Assembly (NCBI GenBank): GCA_009909065.1 | Contig: JAAANZ010000010.1 | Span: 1 to 40,603, forward strand | Direction: 5' to 3' | DNA from: Alphaproteobacteria bacterium | Lineage (GTDB): Bacteria; Pseudomonadota; Alphaproteobacteria; Caulobacterales; Hyphomonadaceae | Length of the DNA stretch: 40,603 nucleotides | In this document: one piece after another, positions 1 through 9,264 of the stretch | How positions within the stretch are numbered: the stretch's first letter is position 1 | How the letters are laid out: every line of letters begins with the position of its first letter | The notes under the pieces: generated by a model | Databases searched by the model: none | What the model saw: the letters and a program-made list of their open reading frames with translations, nothing else | What the model was told of the DNA's origin: nothing | Translations under genes and position numbers: made by a program

Positions 1-433
1 AAGGGCCAGCCTCCTGCCAGCCTTTCGTGCCGTCATCATGGCGCACATGGACATTCCAATAGCCGGCATCGACAAGGTTTGAAGCGGCTTTGCGTGCCAA
101 CTCGCCGATACGTTCGATCGTGAACACCTGATCGGCAATCTCCGCCATGACCGCGGCGGCATAGCCTGATCCCGCACCGATTTCGAGCGCGGTCTCGCCG
201 GGCTTGAGATCGAGTGCCTCGACCATGAAGGCGACCATGAAGGGCTGGGAAATGGTCTGGCCTTCGCCAAGCGGCAGCGGCCGGTCTTCATAGGCATGCC
301 GACGCAACGGTTCGGGCAGGAAGGCTTCGCGCGGCACTTTGCGCATGGCCTGCAACACTCGCCGGTCACGCACGCCGCGCGCGCGAACCTGCCGCTCGAC
401 CATCTCTTCGCGCAGACTCGCAAAATCGGTCAT
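1..433 (-). CDS. pcm: Protein-L-isoaspartate O-methyltransferase, 3' part cut off by window edge
   Basis: This enzyme uses S-adenosylmethionine to methylate L-isoaspartyl residues in age-damaged proteins so they can revert to aspartate. Translating from the ATG at 433 gives MTDFASLREEMVERQVRARG at the N-terminus. Next come the family's TISQPFM segment, which sits near the substrate site, and the SAM-binding motif I ALEIGAGSGYAA. About 144 residues are visible and the gene runs off the left edge, so the C-terminal third is missing. The other side of this start is a 268-bp gap to a gene on the opposite strand, so pcm is probably first in its transcript. I am confident of the family. The related rRNA and small-molecule methyltransferases lack the TISQPFM segment. 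Confidence 0.9.
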   Translation of the reverse strand, partial: MTDFASLREEMVERQVRARGVRDRRVLQAMRKVPREAFLPEPLRRHAYEDRPLPLGEGQTISQPFMVAFMVEALDLKPGETALEIGAGSGYAAAVMAEIADQVFTIERIGELARKAASNLVDAGYWNVHVRHDDGTKGWQEAGP

Positions 434-701
434 TGACGCCGCGCTCCGATACCGCTTCGCAAAGTCTAGGCGCGATGCGCGGGCATTCATTGAGGCGCGT
501 CAAAGGACAGGTTCGCCGGGAAGGCGTATGAGGGGGCCGGGACATCCTTGCCAGGATAATCCGGAAGGATGGGTTCCGGGCCGGTTGCCAGCGGGTTATT
601 CGCCGATCCACAAGCCCGCTTTTTTGAGGCGGCCGGCGTGTGAGCCGAGGCTATTGATTGTCTCGTGATACATCCTGAAGAAGGAACCGCGTTGGAAAGC
701 C

Positions 702-3434
702 ATGGATGACCCCACACTGCGCGAGGATCTGTTCACGCGCATCGATGAGCCCGAGCATGCGCACACCCTTTCGGCTGACGAGGCGCTTGCGACGCTTGCC
801 ACCGGCGAGCAAGGCCTTGATCCGGACACGGCCGCCCGGCGCCTGGAGCGTTTCGGCCCGAACGCGCCGCCCGCCGCCGAAAAGCGCAGCCTGGCGATGC
901 GCTTCCTCAGCCATTTCCACCACATCCTGATCTATGTGCTGCTGGGTGCGGCGCTGGTGACATTCCTGCTGGGCCATCCCCTCGATACCGGCGTGATCCT
1001 GGCGGTCGTATTGGCCAATGCCGTCATCGGGTTCGTGCAGGAGGGCCGGGCCGAAAAGGCCATGGCCGCCATACAGGGCATGCTCGCGCCGCAGGCGAAC
1101 GTGATCCGCGACGGCCGTCGCATGACTGTCAAGGGCGCCGACCTCGTCCCCGGCGACATCGTCGTGCTCGAAGCCGGCGACAAGGTCCCGGCCGACCTCC
1201 GGCTCATCCGCTCACACGGATTGCAGGTTCAGGAGGCGATCCTGACCGGGGAGTCGGTGCCGGTGGAGAAAGCCATTGCACCGGTGAAAAATGATGCCGC
1301 CCTCGGTGACCGGCTGTGCATGGCCTATAGCGGCACTCTGGTGACGGCCGGACAGGGCCACGGGGTAGTTGTTGCGACCGGGGCTCGGACCGAGATCGGC
1401 CGTATCAGCGGGATGCTGTCGCAAGTGGAAACGCTGACAACCCCCCTGGTCCGGCAGATGAACACCTTCTCCAAATGGCTCACCCTGTTCATCCTGCTGG
1501 GGGCCGGACTGCTCCTGGTTTTCGGCTATTTCGTCCGGCACCAAACCTTCCTTGACATGTTCATGGCCGTGGTGGGCCTGTCCGTGGCCGCCATTCCCGA
1601 GGGTCTGCCCGCGGTGCTCACCATCACGCTGGCGATCGGCGTCCAGGCCATGGCGAGGCGCAACGCCATCGTGCGGCGCCTGCCCGCCATCGAGACGCTG
1701 GGCTCGGTTTCGGTGATCTGCACCGACAAGACCGGCACGCTTACGCGAAACGAGATGGTCGTGACCTCGGCGGCGGTCGCCGGGCGCGCCTTCGAGGTGG
1801 AAGGCGATGGCTACGCCCCCGATGGCCGGATCCTGCAGGAGGGCACACCGGTCAGCCCCGGTGATGACGCAGCACTTGCGCAGCTCGCCCTCGCCGCGGG
1901 CCTGTGCAATGATGCGCAGCTGCACGAGGACGAGGGAAACTGGAGCGTGAATGGCGATCCCATGGAAGGCGCGCTGCTTGCCTTTGCGGCAAAGGCCGCT
2001 GGTGGGCTTGATCGGATCGGTGCCGATTGGGAACGCCTGGATGCCATACCTTTCGATTCCCGCCACCGCTACATGGCGACCCTGGACCGCCACCGCGACG
2101 GCCATGGCAAGGTGTTCGTCAAGGGCGCGCCGGAAACCGTGCTCGCCATGTGCCGAGCCGAGCTGAGCCCCGCTGGCGCAGACAGTGAGCTCGACCCTGA
2201 TCGCTGGCATGCCATTGCCGAACACAAGGCCCGTGAGGGCCAGCGCATGCTCGCCTTTGCGATCCGGGAGGCCGAGCCCGATGAATCCGCCCTGACGAAG
2301 GCGAGCACGGAAGGGCGTATGGTGTTCCTTGGCCTTGTCGGCATGATCGACCCCCCGCGTCCGGAGGCCGTGGCCGCGGTTGCCGAGTGCCGGGGCGCCG
2401 GGATCAGGGTGAAGATGATCACCGGGGACCATGCCGGCACGGCCGCCGCGATCGGCCGCGAAATCGGATTGGAACTCACCGAACAGGTGCTGACGGGCGT
2501 GGAGATTGACGGTCTTGGAGACGGCGCCCTGTCGCGCGCCGTTCTGGAAACCGACATTTTCGCGCGCACCAGCCCGGAGCACAAGCTGCGCCTTGTGAAG
2601 GCACTCCAGTCGCAGGATCTGACCGTGGCCATGACGGGCGACGGAGTGAATGATGCCCCGGCGCTCAAGCGCGCCGATGCCGGCATCGCCATGGGACAGA
2701 AGGGAAGCGAGGCGGCCCGGGAGGCGGCCGAGATCGTTCTCGCCGATGACAATTTCGCCTCGATCGCGGCAGCGGTCCGCGAGGGCCGGACCGTTTATGA
2801 CAACATCACCAAGGTGATCAGCTGGACCCTTCCAACCAATGGCGGCGAGGCGATGACAATCCTGATCGCGCTTCTATTCGGCATGGCAATGCCGATCACG
2901 CCGGTGCAGATATTGTGGGTGAACCTCGTCACGGCGATCACGCTCGGCATCGCCCTGGCCTTCGAGCCGACAGAAGCCAACACGATGCAGCGCTCGCCGC
3001 GGCCAAGACACGAGCCGATCCTCAATGCGCGCATTGTCTGGCAGATCATCTTTGTCTCGACCCTTTTCTTTGCCGGCGTCTTCGGCATCTTCGCCCATGC
3101 TCAGGAAAGTGGCTACGACCTGGTCGTGTCACAGACATTGGCGGTGAACACTCTGGTCGTTCTGGAGATCGCCTATCTCTTCTTTGTGCGGAACATCCAC
3201 GGCTCCTCGCTCAGCTGGAAGGCCGTCAGGGGCACAAAGATCATCTGGGCCTGCGTCCTGTCGGTCACCGCACTCCAGTTCGCCCTGACCTATGCGCCGC
3301 CGCTGCAGGCGGTCTTCGGAACCGCTGCGGTTGGCTTTATCGACGGGATCATCGTGGTTCTCGTCGGCGTGGCCCTGTTCGCACTGCTGGAGATCGAGAA
3401 ACAGCTGCGCCTGGCGCTTCAGCGGGCTTGGTAG
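702..3434 (+). CDS. P-type cation-transporting ATPase, CtpF-like (type II)
   Basis: A 910-residue integral membrane pump that couples ATP hydrolysis to cation transport. In order it shows an N-terminal cation-ATPase domain, a first membrane pair near residues 70-110 (FHHILIYVLLGAALV), and the actuator loop TGES at 182-185. The ion-site helix has PEGLPA at 299-304, followed by phosphorylation motif DKTGTLT with Asp342. The hinge TGDGVND is at 645-651, and several C-terminal membrane helices follow. Length and sequence (WTLPTN, QILWVNLVTA, FEPTEA) resemble Mycobacterium CtpF and PacL-type Ca2+ pumps more than heavy-metal P1B pumps; no N-terminal CxxC domain is present. Which ion it moves cannot be read from sequence. 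A purine-rich AAGGA at 681-685 lies rather far from the ATG (16 nt). The gene stands alone. Confidence 0.9.
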   Translation: MDDPTLREDLFTRIDEPEHAHTLSADEALATLATGEQGLDPDTAARRLERFGPNAPPAAEKRSLAMRFLSHFHHILIYVLLGAALVTFLLGHPLDTGVILAVVLANAVIGFVQEGRAEKAMAAIQGMLAPQANVIRDGRRMTVKGADLVPGDIVVLEAGDKVPADLRLIRSHGLQVQEAILTGESVPVEKAIAPVKNDAALGDRLCMAYSGTLVTAGQGHGVVVATGARTEIGRISGMLSQVETLTTPLVRQMNTFSKWLTLFILLGAGLLLVFGYFVRHQTFLDMFMAVVGLSVAAIPEGLPAVLTITLAIGVQAMARRNAIVRRLPAIETLGSVSVICTDKTGTLTRNEMVVTSAAVAGRAFEVEGDGYAPDGRILQEGTPVSPGDDAALAQLALAAGLCNDAQLHEDEGNWSVNGDPMEGALLAFAAKAAGGLDRIGADWERLDAIPFDSRHRYMATLDRHRDGHGKVFVKGAPETVLAMCRAELSPAGADSELDPDRWHAIAEHKAREGQRMLAFAIREAEPDESALTKASTEGRMVFLGLVGMIDPPRPEAVAAVAECRGAGIRVKMITGDHAGTAAAIGREIGLELTEQVLTGVEIDGLGDGALSRAVLETDIFARTSPEHKLRLVKALQSQDLTVAMTGDGVNDAPALKRADAGIAMGQKGSEAAREAAEIVLADDNFASIAAAVREGRTVYDNITKVISWTLPTNGGEAMTILIALLFGMAMPITPVQILWVNLVTAITLGIALAFEPTEANTMQRSPRPRHEPILNARIVWQIIFVSTLFFAGVFGIFAHAQESGYDLVVSQTLAVNTLVVLEIAYLFFVRNIHGSSLSWKAVRGTKIIWACVLSVTALQFALTYAPPLQAVFGTAAVGFIDGIIVVLVGVALFALLEIEKQLRLALQRAW

Positions 3435-3476
3435 GGCCCTTTCATCGGAATCTGAGCCGGCTGGGAGATATTGGCG

Positions 3477-3510
3477 CCGCCGGCGGGAGTTGTCGCTCCC
3501 GGTCCGGCGG
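3477..3510. terminator. Stem-loop between two convergent genes
   Basis: The left arm at 3477-3489 and the right arm at 3496-3510 pair over 13 bp with a 2-nt bulge (GT), leaving a six-base loop TTGTCG. It lies between the stop of the P-type ATPase gene (3434) and the stop of the convergent synthetase gene. There is no T-tract on either side, so it is not a textbook intrinsic terminator. It may act as a bidirectional barrier or 3'-end protector. Confidence 0.45.
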
Positions 3511-3533
3511 TAAGGGCCGGGGGCCCGCGCCTG

Positions 3534-5437
3534 TCAGGTCGTCTCCATCTCGGCGATCAGGCGCCCGCGAATGTCGCGCTTTAGGAACTTGCCGCTGGCA
3601 TTGCGCGGAAAGGGCTCGTCGAAGAACCAGACATGGCGCGGCACCTTGTGCTTCGACATTTGCTGAGCGCAATGGGCCCTCAGGGTGTCTTCGCCAAGGG
3701 TCTCGCCGGGCTTGAGAACGATGGCGGCGGCCACTTCCTCGCCCAGCCGGTCATCGGCAGGCGCCCGCGAATGTCGCGCTTGAGGAACTTGCCGCTGGCA
3801 TTGCGCGGAAAGGGCTCGTCGAGGAACCAGACATGGCGCGGCACCTTGTGCTTCGACATTTGCTGAGCGCAATGGGCCCTCAGGGTGTCTTCGCCAAGGG
3901 TCTCGCCGGGCTTGAGGACGATGGCGGCGGCCACTTCCTCGCCCAGCCGGTCATCGGGAACGCCGAAAACACAGCATTCGGCAATGGCCGGGTGGTGATA
4001 GATCGTCGCCTCGACTTCGGCGCAGTAGACGTTTTCGCCGCCACGCAGCACCATGTCCTTCTTGCGGTCGACGATGTAGATGAAGCCGTGCTCGTCCAGC
4101 CGGGCGACGTCGCCTGTGTGCAGCCAGCCATCCGTGATCGTTTCGGCGGTCGCGCCCGGACGGTTGATATACCCCTTGATCACTGACGAGCCGCGCACAC
4201 ACAGCTCGCCCAGTTCTCCCTGTGGCACGGTGTTGCCTTCATCATCGACGCATTTGACCTCGAAATTCGGCATGGCAGGGCCGGCACTGTCTGGCCGATC
4301 GACGAAGAAGTCGCCGGACAGACTGGTAATGATACCGCAGGTCTCGGTCATGCCGTAGCCGGTGGTCGGGCGCGCCGTGACGACCTCATCCTCGATCTTC
4401 TGCACCAGATCGGGCGGCACCTGCGCGCCCCCGCCCGAGACCGCCAGAAGGCTCGACGTGTCAGTGGTCGCAAAATCGGGATGGTTGATCAGTTCACGGC
4501 CCATGACGGGAACGCCGCCGATGGAGCTGATCTTCTCGCGCTCGATCAGGGCCAGCGCCTTGCCGGCATCCCAGCGATACATCAGCACGATCGTCCCGCC
4601 CGCCGCAGTTGTCAGGTAAGCCCCGCAATTGTTCGCCGTGACATGAAACAGCGGCGTTGTCAGCAGGCTGACGGGCACGGGCGGCTCGGCGGGCGGCTCT
4701 TCCCCCGTCGCCCATTGCATGGCCAGCGCTGTCGAGGCGCCGGCATACTGCATGTTCATGAGATTGGCGATGCAGCCGCGATGGGTGAGCTGTGCGCCCT
4801 TGGGAAAGCCCGTGGTGCCCGATGTGTAGAAGATGCAGGCGTCGCTGTCGGGATCGATGTCCACCTCCGGCATCGCGCCCTCCCCGGAAATGACATCGCC
4901 CCAGTCGGTCACGCCCGCCGGCAGCGCCGGAACACGCACGCCGACGATGGCGGGCATCTCCTCGATGGCCGGATTGTCGATGACACGCGCCAGGCGCTCC
5001 TCGTCGGCAAACAGGAATTTCGGTCGCGCATCATTCAGGCCGTAGGCCATTTCCTCTGCGGTCCACCAGGCATTCATGCCGACAACCGTCACGCCGCATG
5101 ATGTGCATGCCCAGTAGATCAGCATCCATTCGGGGTAGTTGCGCTTGCGCATGGCGATGGCGACGCGATCGCCCGGCCTGACGCCGCGCGCGAAAAGCCA
5201 GGCAGCGATCGCATTCACCTGCCGGTGAGCCTCGCCATAACTTATCCGTTCATCCTCGTAGACCAGATAGGTGCGCCCGGCGAACGGGGCGGTCGAAAGC
5301 CAGAAATCGCGGATGCTGCCCGGCGCATTCCTGAAGGTGCGGATCCGGTTGCCGAGAATATCCGCCTCGATGATCTCGAAATCGCCGCCGGGGCCGGTGA
5401 GCTGTTCGCGCGCTTTCTGCAGTTGCTGATAGTGCAT
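3534..5437 (-). CDS. Acyl-CoA synthetase (AMP-forming) with frameshifted C-terminal tail
   Basis: A class I adenylate-forming enzyme that activates a carboxylic acid as acyl-AMP and transfers it to CoA. The phosphate-binding loop YTSGTTGFPKG spans about 204-214. GYGMTE, the GWLHTGD motif, the hinge DRKKDMVLRGGENV and the catalytic-lysine segment NASGK (Lys550) follow. As read, translation from the ATG at 5437 stops at 3680 after 585 residues. Its last 25 residues (PMTGWARKW onward) come from reading a 200-bp tandem duplicate in the wrong frame. Removing one copy gives a 567-residue protein ending RGRLIAEMETT at the stop at 3534-3536. Because the lysine precedes the break, the enzyme could still work. 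AAGGGATGG just upstream of the ATG is a reasonable ribosome binding site. The acyl substrate is unknown (a medium- or long-chain fatty acid is likely). Confidence 0.88.
3558..3957. repeat. 200-bp tandem direct duplication
   Basis: Copy A occupies 3558-3757 and copy B 3758-3957. They match at all but three positions: 3582/3782 (t/g), 3623/3823 (a/g) and 3717/3917 (a/g). Read on the minus strand, two differences are synonymous (Leu, Val) and one is Phe versus Leu. The unit length is not a multiple of three, so the duplication shifts the reading frame of the acyl-CoA synthetase that contains it. The remnant reading frame in copy A is still open through to the original stop. Confidence 0.97.
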
Positions 5438-5591
5438 TTTCCATCCCTTACCTGTTTCGCCGGAAGTTTACGCGTTCGCGCCCGCTTCGGAAGACGCGAC
5501 GTTGAGTAAGCCTGCCGGGCGCGGCGCTCGCAAAGGCCCTTCGCGCTGGCGCAGACTTGCTGTAAGAGCACCCAGGCGAGGATATGAGGCG

Positions 5592-6442
5592 ATGGCGATG
5601 GATAATCAGGACCAGATCGACTACTGGAACGGGCCGGCCGGGCAGAAATGGGTCGACCAGTCGGACCGTCTCGACGCCATGCTGGCACCGTTTTTGCCGA
5701 TGAGATCATCGCGCAGGCCGCGCCCGAGCCCGACGAACAGGTCCTCGATATCGGCTGCGGGGCCGGCGCCCTCACGCTCCTGGCAAGCCGCGCGTCTGGC
5801 GCCGTCGAGCCCGGCCCGCTTGGCGTGGATGTGTCCGCACCGCTCCTGGAGCTGGCGAGACGCCGCGCGGGTGAAGCGGGCCTGGCGGCCCGGTTCGAAC
5901 ACGGCGATGCCAGCGCCTTTGTGCCCGACCGTCCGGCCGATCTCGTCATCTCGCGTTTCGGCGTGATGTTCTTTGCCGATCCGGCCGCCGCTTTCGGGCA
6001 TATCGCAGCGAATGTCCGGCCCGGCGGGCGCATGGTCTTCGCTTGCTGGCAGAGCCTGCAGGAGAATGACTGGGCCTTTGCCCCGCTACAGGCGGCGCTG
6101 CCCTTCCTCGACACCCCGCCCGAGCCGCCCGATCCGCATGCGCCCGGCCCCTTCGCCTTCCAGGATCGCGACCGGCTGGCCGGCCTGCTCGAAAGGGCCG
6201 GCTGGTCGAACCTGGCGATTGATCCTGTCGAGACCCATCTGGTCCTGCCGGGCGAGGATATCGAGACGACCGCCGGTTTCATGATGCAGCTCGGCCCGCT
6301 CTCCCGGCTCCTGGCCTCCCAGGAAATCGACCCGGCTCCGGTGGAGGCGGCACTTGCCGATCAGCTGTCGGCCCATCAACGCGCCGATGGCCGGGTGGTC
6401 ATGAAATCAGCCAGCTGGCAGGTCAGCGCCGAGCGTCGCTGA
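5592..6442 (+). pseudogene. Class I SAM-dependent methyltransferase, frameshifted near its N-terminus
   Basis: The N-terminus, read from ATG 5592, is MAMDNQDQIDYWNGPAGQKW and continues to DAMLAPF. The rest of the protein lies in another frame, from ADEIIAQ through the SAM-binding motif VLDIGCGAGALTLLA to the stop at 6442. The frames meet at a run of five T at 5691-5695. Taking out two T restores LAPFADEII and a 282-residue protein typical of UbiE/Methyltransf_11-like enzymes. As deposited, only the second frame (an ATG at 5648 gives 264 residues with a nonsense start) carries the catalytic domain. The substrate is unknown. The gene is divergent from the acyl-CoA synthetase. The shift may be a sequencing or assembly error. 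I see no classical slippery heptamer that would support programmed frameshifting. Confidence 0.8.
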
Positions 6443-6543
6443 GCGCGTCCCGCGAATTGAGAACTGGACAAATCAACGCCTTGCGAGAGGGCCATATTTT
6501 ACCCATGCTCCTATCCAGCCCCCTACGGCAGGAGGAACATGGC

Positions 6544-7947
6544 GTGTTCCGGTTCTGGCTGAAGCGTTTTTTTCTTGTGCTGTGCGCCCTGTGCGGCGCT
6601 GCGGCGCTTGCTCAGGAATCGCGCAGCCCTGCGCCTGAACGCGTGCTCGTCATCGAAATGGAGGGCGTGATCGGGCCGGCGAGTGCTCATTTCATGGCCC
6701 GGGCCGTCGAGGAGGCCGAATCGCGCGGCTCCGAGGCGTTGCTCGTCCAACTGGACACGCCGGGCGGCCTGTCGGAATCCATGCGCGACATCATCCAGTC
6801 CATTCTCGGCTCATCCACGCCGGTCATCGTCCATGTCTCGCCGTCTGGCGCGCGTGCGGCCAGTGCGGGCACCTATATCCTTTATGCCAGCCATGTCGCG
6901 GCCATGGCGCCGGGCACCAATCTCGGCGCGGCCACGCCGGTGCAGATTTCCGGCGGTTTTCCCGGCGCCCCACAGGAGGGGGGCGAGGGATCCGACGCGC
7001 CCGCCGACGGCGACGAGGACGGCTCGCCTTCGCCGGCCGGGGGGGATGCGAGCCGCCAGAAGGCCGTCAATGACGCCATCGCCTATATCCGGAGTCTTGC
7101 CGAAATGCGCGGGCGCAATGGCGAATGGGCCGAACGGGCCGTGCGCGAAGCCGCCAGCCTGCCGGCCAGCGAGGCGCTGGAACTCGGCGTGATCGACCTG
7201 GTCGCCGCCGATCTCGACGCAGTGCTCGCGGCCGCCGATGGTCGAACGGTGGAAACAACCGCCGGCGAACAGACCCTGCGCACGAGCGGTGCCGTCACGG
7301 AGCGTCTCGAACCCGGCGCGATCACCCAGGCCCTCGCCATTCTCGCCAATCCGAATGTGGCGCTGATCCTGATGCTGATCGGCGTCTATGGCATTATCCT
7401 GGAATTCTACACACCCGGTGCGATCGGGCCGGGCGTGATCGGCGCGATCTGCCTTGTGCTCGGCCTGTATGCGCTCAACCAGTTGCCCATCTCCTATGCC
7501 GGCGCCCTCTTGATGATCCTGGGCCTGGCTTTCATGGTCGCAGAAGGCTTCTCGCCCTCATTCGGCATATTGGGGCTTGGCGGGCTTGCCGGGTTTGCCA
7601 TCGGCGCGGCCCTGCTCATCGACACCGATTATGCCCAGTTCCGGGTCAGCCTCTGGGTCATCGCGGCCATTGCCGCCTTTACCGGGGCGTTCTTCTTCTG
7701 GGTGATCGCCTCGCTTGTTTCCAGCCGGTCGAAACCGCTGGCCTCCGGGCGCGAGAACATGCCCGGCCAGGCGGCAAGTGTGCTCGACTGGGAGGGCGGG
7801 GCCGGCCATGTCCTTTTCCAGGGCGAGCGCTGGCGCGCCTCCGGCAATACGGCCTTCGAGCCCGGCGAAGAAGTCGTCGTTGTCGATGTCAACGACCTGC
7901 GGCTGACCGTGGCGCCGGCAGGTTCCCCGACCAGGACACCCTCATGA
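6544..7947 (+). CDS. nfeD: NfeD-family membrane serine protease (ClpP-class)
   Basis: A 467-residue membrane-anchored protease of the long NfeD type, usually paired with a stomatin-like partner as it is here. The N-terminus FRFWLKRFFLVLCALCG with AAALAQ is a signal peptide. The ClpP-like domain follows, with the likely catalytic serine in AASAGTY (Ser107) and the lysine in QKAVNDA (Lys173), by analogy with the archaeal 1510-N protease. Several transmembrane helices lie around residues 255-400, and a C-terminal NfeD OB-fold ends the protein. I chose GTG 6544 because GGAGG at 6531-6535 sits eight bases upstream. The ATG at 6539 is out of frame and opens only a seven-codon ORF. An in-frame ATG at 6457 would add an implausible leader. 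The slipin gene follows 15 bp downstream. Confidence 0.88.
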   Translation: MFRFWLKRFFLVLCALCGAAALAQESRSPAPERVLVIEMEGVIGPASAHFMARAVEEAESRGSEALLVQLDTPGGLSESMRDIIQSILGSSTPVIVHVSPSGARAASAGTYILYASHVAAMAPGTNLGAATPVQISGGFPGAPQEGGEGSDAPADGDEDGSPSPAGGDASRQKAVNDAIAYIRSLAEMRGRNGEWAERAVREAASLPASEALELGVIDLVAADLDAVLAAADGRTVETTAGEQTLRTSGAVTERLEPGAITQALAILANPNVALILMLIGVYGIILEFYTPGAIGPGVIGAICLVLGLYALNQLPISYAGALLMILGLAFMVAEGFSPSFGILGLGGLAGFAIGAALLIDTDYAQFRVSLWVIAAIAAFTGAFFFWVIASLVSSRSKPLASGRENMPGQAASVLDWEGGAGHVLFQGERWRASGNTAFEPGEEVVVVDVNDLRLTVAPAGSPTRTPS

Positions 7948-7962
7948 GACCGGAGACCCGAC

Positions 7963-8709
7963 ATGCCCTTTGACTACACGCTTCTGGCGGTCCTCGCCTT
8001 CCTCGTGATCTCCCTGCTGGCCTCGGCCATCAAGATCTATCGTGAATATGAACGCGGCGTCCTGTTCACGCTCGGCCGATTCACCAAGGTCATCGGGCCC
8101 GGCCTCGTCTTCGTTATCCCCGCAATCCAGAGCGTCGTGCGCACCGACCTGCGCACGCTTGTCGAGGACGTGCCCAGCCAGGATGTGATTTCGCGCGACA
8201 ATGTCTCGGTCATGGTCAATGCGGTGATCTATTACCGGATCGTCGATCCGGAAAAGGCGATCCTGAATGTCGAGAATTTCAAGGAGGCGACCAGCCAGCT
8301 CGCCCAGACGACACTGCGCTCTGTCCTCGGCAAGCATGAGCTCGACGAGATGCTGGCCGAGCGTGACAAGCTCAATGCCGATATCCAGGAAATCCTCGAC
8401 ACGCAGTCGGATGCCTGGGGCATCAAGGTCGCCAATGTCGAGATCAAGCATGTCGATATCGACGAGACCATGGTGCGCGCCATTGCCCGCCAGGCCGAGG
8501 CCGAGCGCTACCGGCGCGCCAAGATCATATCGGCCGAGGGTGAGCAGCAGGCCGCCGAGAAGCTTGTGGAGGCCGGCGACATCCTCTCCAGGGCCCCGAA
8601 TGCGATGCAGCTTCGCTATTTCGCGGCCCTGCACGATATTGCCGGCGAGCAAAGCTCGACCGTGGTCTTCCCCGTCCCGATGGACCTTCTGGACAAATTC
8701 AAATCCTGA
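7963..8709 (+). CDS. Slipin / stomatin-like SPFH domain protein
   Basis: A 248-residue membrane protein of the prohibitin/stomatin (SPFH, band 7) superfamily. It has one N-terminal membrane anchor ([19 protein letters not shown]), then [14 protein letters not shown] at the start of the SPFH domain, and a coiled C-terminal part rich in Ala, Glu and Arg ([18 protein letters not shown]). It ends with a hydrophobic [10 protein letters not shown] segment. In archaea and many bacteria the NfeD protease cleaves the C-terminal hydrophobic region of its stomatin partner, so the pair is taken as a membrane-microdomain module. The 15-bp gap to nfeD supports one transcript. It ends 15 bp from the convergent phosphatase gene. 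Confidence 0.92.
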   Translation: MPFDYTLLAVLAFLVISLLASAIKIYREYERGVLFTLGRFTKVIGPGLVFVIPAIQSVVRTDLRTLVEDVPSQDVISRDNVSVMVNAVIYYRIVDPEKAILNVENFKEATSQLAQTTLRSVLGKHELDEMLAERDKLNADIQEILDTQSDAWGIKVANVEIKHVDIDETMVRAIARQAEAERYRRAKIISAEGEQQAAEKLVEAGDILSRAPNAMQLRYFAALHDIAGEQSSTVVFPVPMDLLDKFKS

Positions 8710-8724
8710 CGGGCGGGGTCTGCC

Positions 8725-9264
8725 CTAAAGCACGCGGGTCGCCGCCTCGCTGCCCCATTCAGCCACTTTCAGCCCGCCTGCTGCCCGCTCGAGGCGCGTG
8801 ACGGAGCAATGGCCGGGCCGGAAGACGATCACCTCTTCACGCCCTTCGAGCAGGCCGGAAATCGCGTTGATGGCGATGAAATGACTGAACACGGCCGTGT
8901 CGTCCGGCAACTCGCTGACAGCGTCCAGCGCGGCCTTGCGCCAGGAGGTGAAATCATGGCCGGCCTCATCCCAGCGCCCCGCCATGACACCGCGCAGCCA
9001 GGCGGCCCGGTCATCGAGGCCGCGCGGTGTCTCGATCTCGGAGATGCGCGGTTCAACCGGGGCTTCAATGCCGATGAGACCTTCGAAAGCCGCCGCGGTC
9101 TCCCGGCAGCGCTGCATCGGGCTTTTCACAGCGGCCCGCACCCCGGCCTCGCGCAGGTGCGAAGCGACGGCTTCAGCCTGTTTCCGGCCCAGCGCACTGA
9201 GCCCCGGATCGGCGTGATCTCCCCAGCCGGCGGCGGCTTCGCCGTGTCGCACCAGATAGATCAT
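8725..9264 (-). CDS. Histidine phosphatase family protein (phosphoglycerate mutase-like)
   Basis: A 179-residue cytoplasmic enzyme that begins MIYLVRHGEAA, the RHG signature with nucleophilic His7. The second catalytic histidine is in FSHFIAINA. Size and layout suit small phosphatases of the SixA/CobC/GpmB kind, but the precise substrate cannot be told. Its ATG overlaps the TGA of the upstream coq4 gene by four bases (TCAT at 9261-9264 on the plus strand), so the two are probably translationally coupled. Confidence 0.82.
   Translation of the reverse strand: MIYLVRHGEAAAGWGDHADPGLSALGRKQAEAVASHLREAGVRAAVKSPMQRCRETAAAFEGLIGIEAPVEPRISEIETPRGLDDRAAWLRGVMAGRWDEAGHDFTSWRKAALDAVSELPDDTAVFSHFIAINAISGLLEGREEVIVFRPGHCSVTRLERAAGGLKVAEWGSEAATRVL

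Noticed and set aside
1212-2582. 456-residue open frame antisense to the P-type ATPase gene
   Set aside because: A shadow of the GC-rich coding strand. The sense-strand protein has every expected motif.
5691-5695. Programmed ribosomal frameshift in the methyltransferase
   Set aside because: No slippery heptamer, stop-adjacent context or downstream stem-loop is evident, and similar shifts in seven unrelated genes point to a mutational or technical cause.
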